From positions 1 to 5,663 of the forward strand of contig CANGGC010000213.1 of assembly GCA_947453125.1 (NCBI GenBank): a stretch of DNA of 5,663 bases, in the 5' to 3' direction. Under the pieces are notes generated by a model. The model was not told the DNA's origin. It did no database searches and saw only the letters and a program-made list of their open reading frames with translations. Positions 5,613-5,663 of the stretch are shown in pieces (positions within the stretch are counted from its first letter, which is position 1; each line of letters begins with the position of its first letter). The DNA comes from Planctomycetaceae bacterium. Lineage in GTDB: Bacteria > Planctomycetota > Planctomycetia > Pirellulales > UBA1268. The position numbers and the translations under genes were made by a program.

Positions 5613-5663
5613 TGGTTCACCTCGTCGATGGCCTTCCGAACCGCTTTTTCGTGATATTGCCGA
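5588..5663 (-). CDS. 3' end of an unidentified gene overlapping the HicB-like gene
   Basis: Upstream of the HicB-like start on the minus strand, one frame is open from the window edge to a TGA at 5590-5588. Its last 24 residues include YHEKAVRKAIDEVNQWRKA, a charged helix-like tail. It overlaps the start of the HicB-like gene by 25 bases and carries that gene's ribosome binding site, the arrangement expected for a coupled two-gene unit. It could be the partner toxin, but the tail does not obviously match the end of HicA, and too little is present to name it. Only 25 codons are visible, so chance openness is possible. Confidence 0.45.
   Translation of the reverse strand, partial: RQYHEKAVRKAIDEVNQWRKATDT

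Overview
The window looks like a piece of a high-GC planctomycete chromosome. The strongest lineage marker is a DUF1559 pseudopilin-like protein with an N-terminal prepilin segment and a C-terminal H-X9-DG motif, a family greatly expanded in Planctomycetota. The methyltransferase and the multi-pass membrane protein also look like types common there. No rRNA, tRNA, insertion sequence, CRISPR array or integrase is visible.

Layout: the first ~144 bases are a cobalamin (B12) riboswitch aptamer on the plus strand, missing its 5' edge at the window boundary. About 220 bases of apparently non-coding leader follow, ending in a GC hairpin that abuts a strong ribosome binding site. Six plus-strand genes then run close together: DUF1559 pseudopilin (365-1330), class I SAM-dependent methyltransferase (1358-2197), antibiotic-biosynthesis-monooxygenase (ABM) domain protein (2220-2507), glutamine amidotransferase subunit TrpG/PabA (2504-3142), molybdopterin molybdenumtransferase MoeA (3154-4473), and a six-helix membrane protein of unknown function (4507-5346). 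Gaps are 11-33 bases, with one 4-base overlap, so a single transcript is plausible although not shown. On the minus strand, facing this cluster, is a short HicB-like protein (5373-5612). Its start overlaps the end of another minus-strand reading frame that continues past the right edge.

How the genes work together: two encode steps of core cofactor or amino-acid metabolism (MoeA for molybdenum cofactor; TrpG/PabA for tryptophan or folate), and no common pathway joins all six. The most notable feature is the B12 riboswitch directly upstream of a pseudopilin gene rather than a cobalamin synthesis or transport gene. This would put at least the pseudopilin, and possibly the whole cluster, under B12 control. 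The HicB-like gene with an overlapping upstream partner looks like a separate two-gene module of toxin-antitoxin type, with modestly lower GC than its neighbours.
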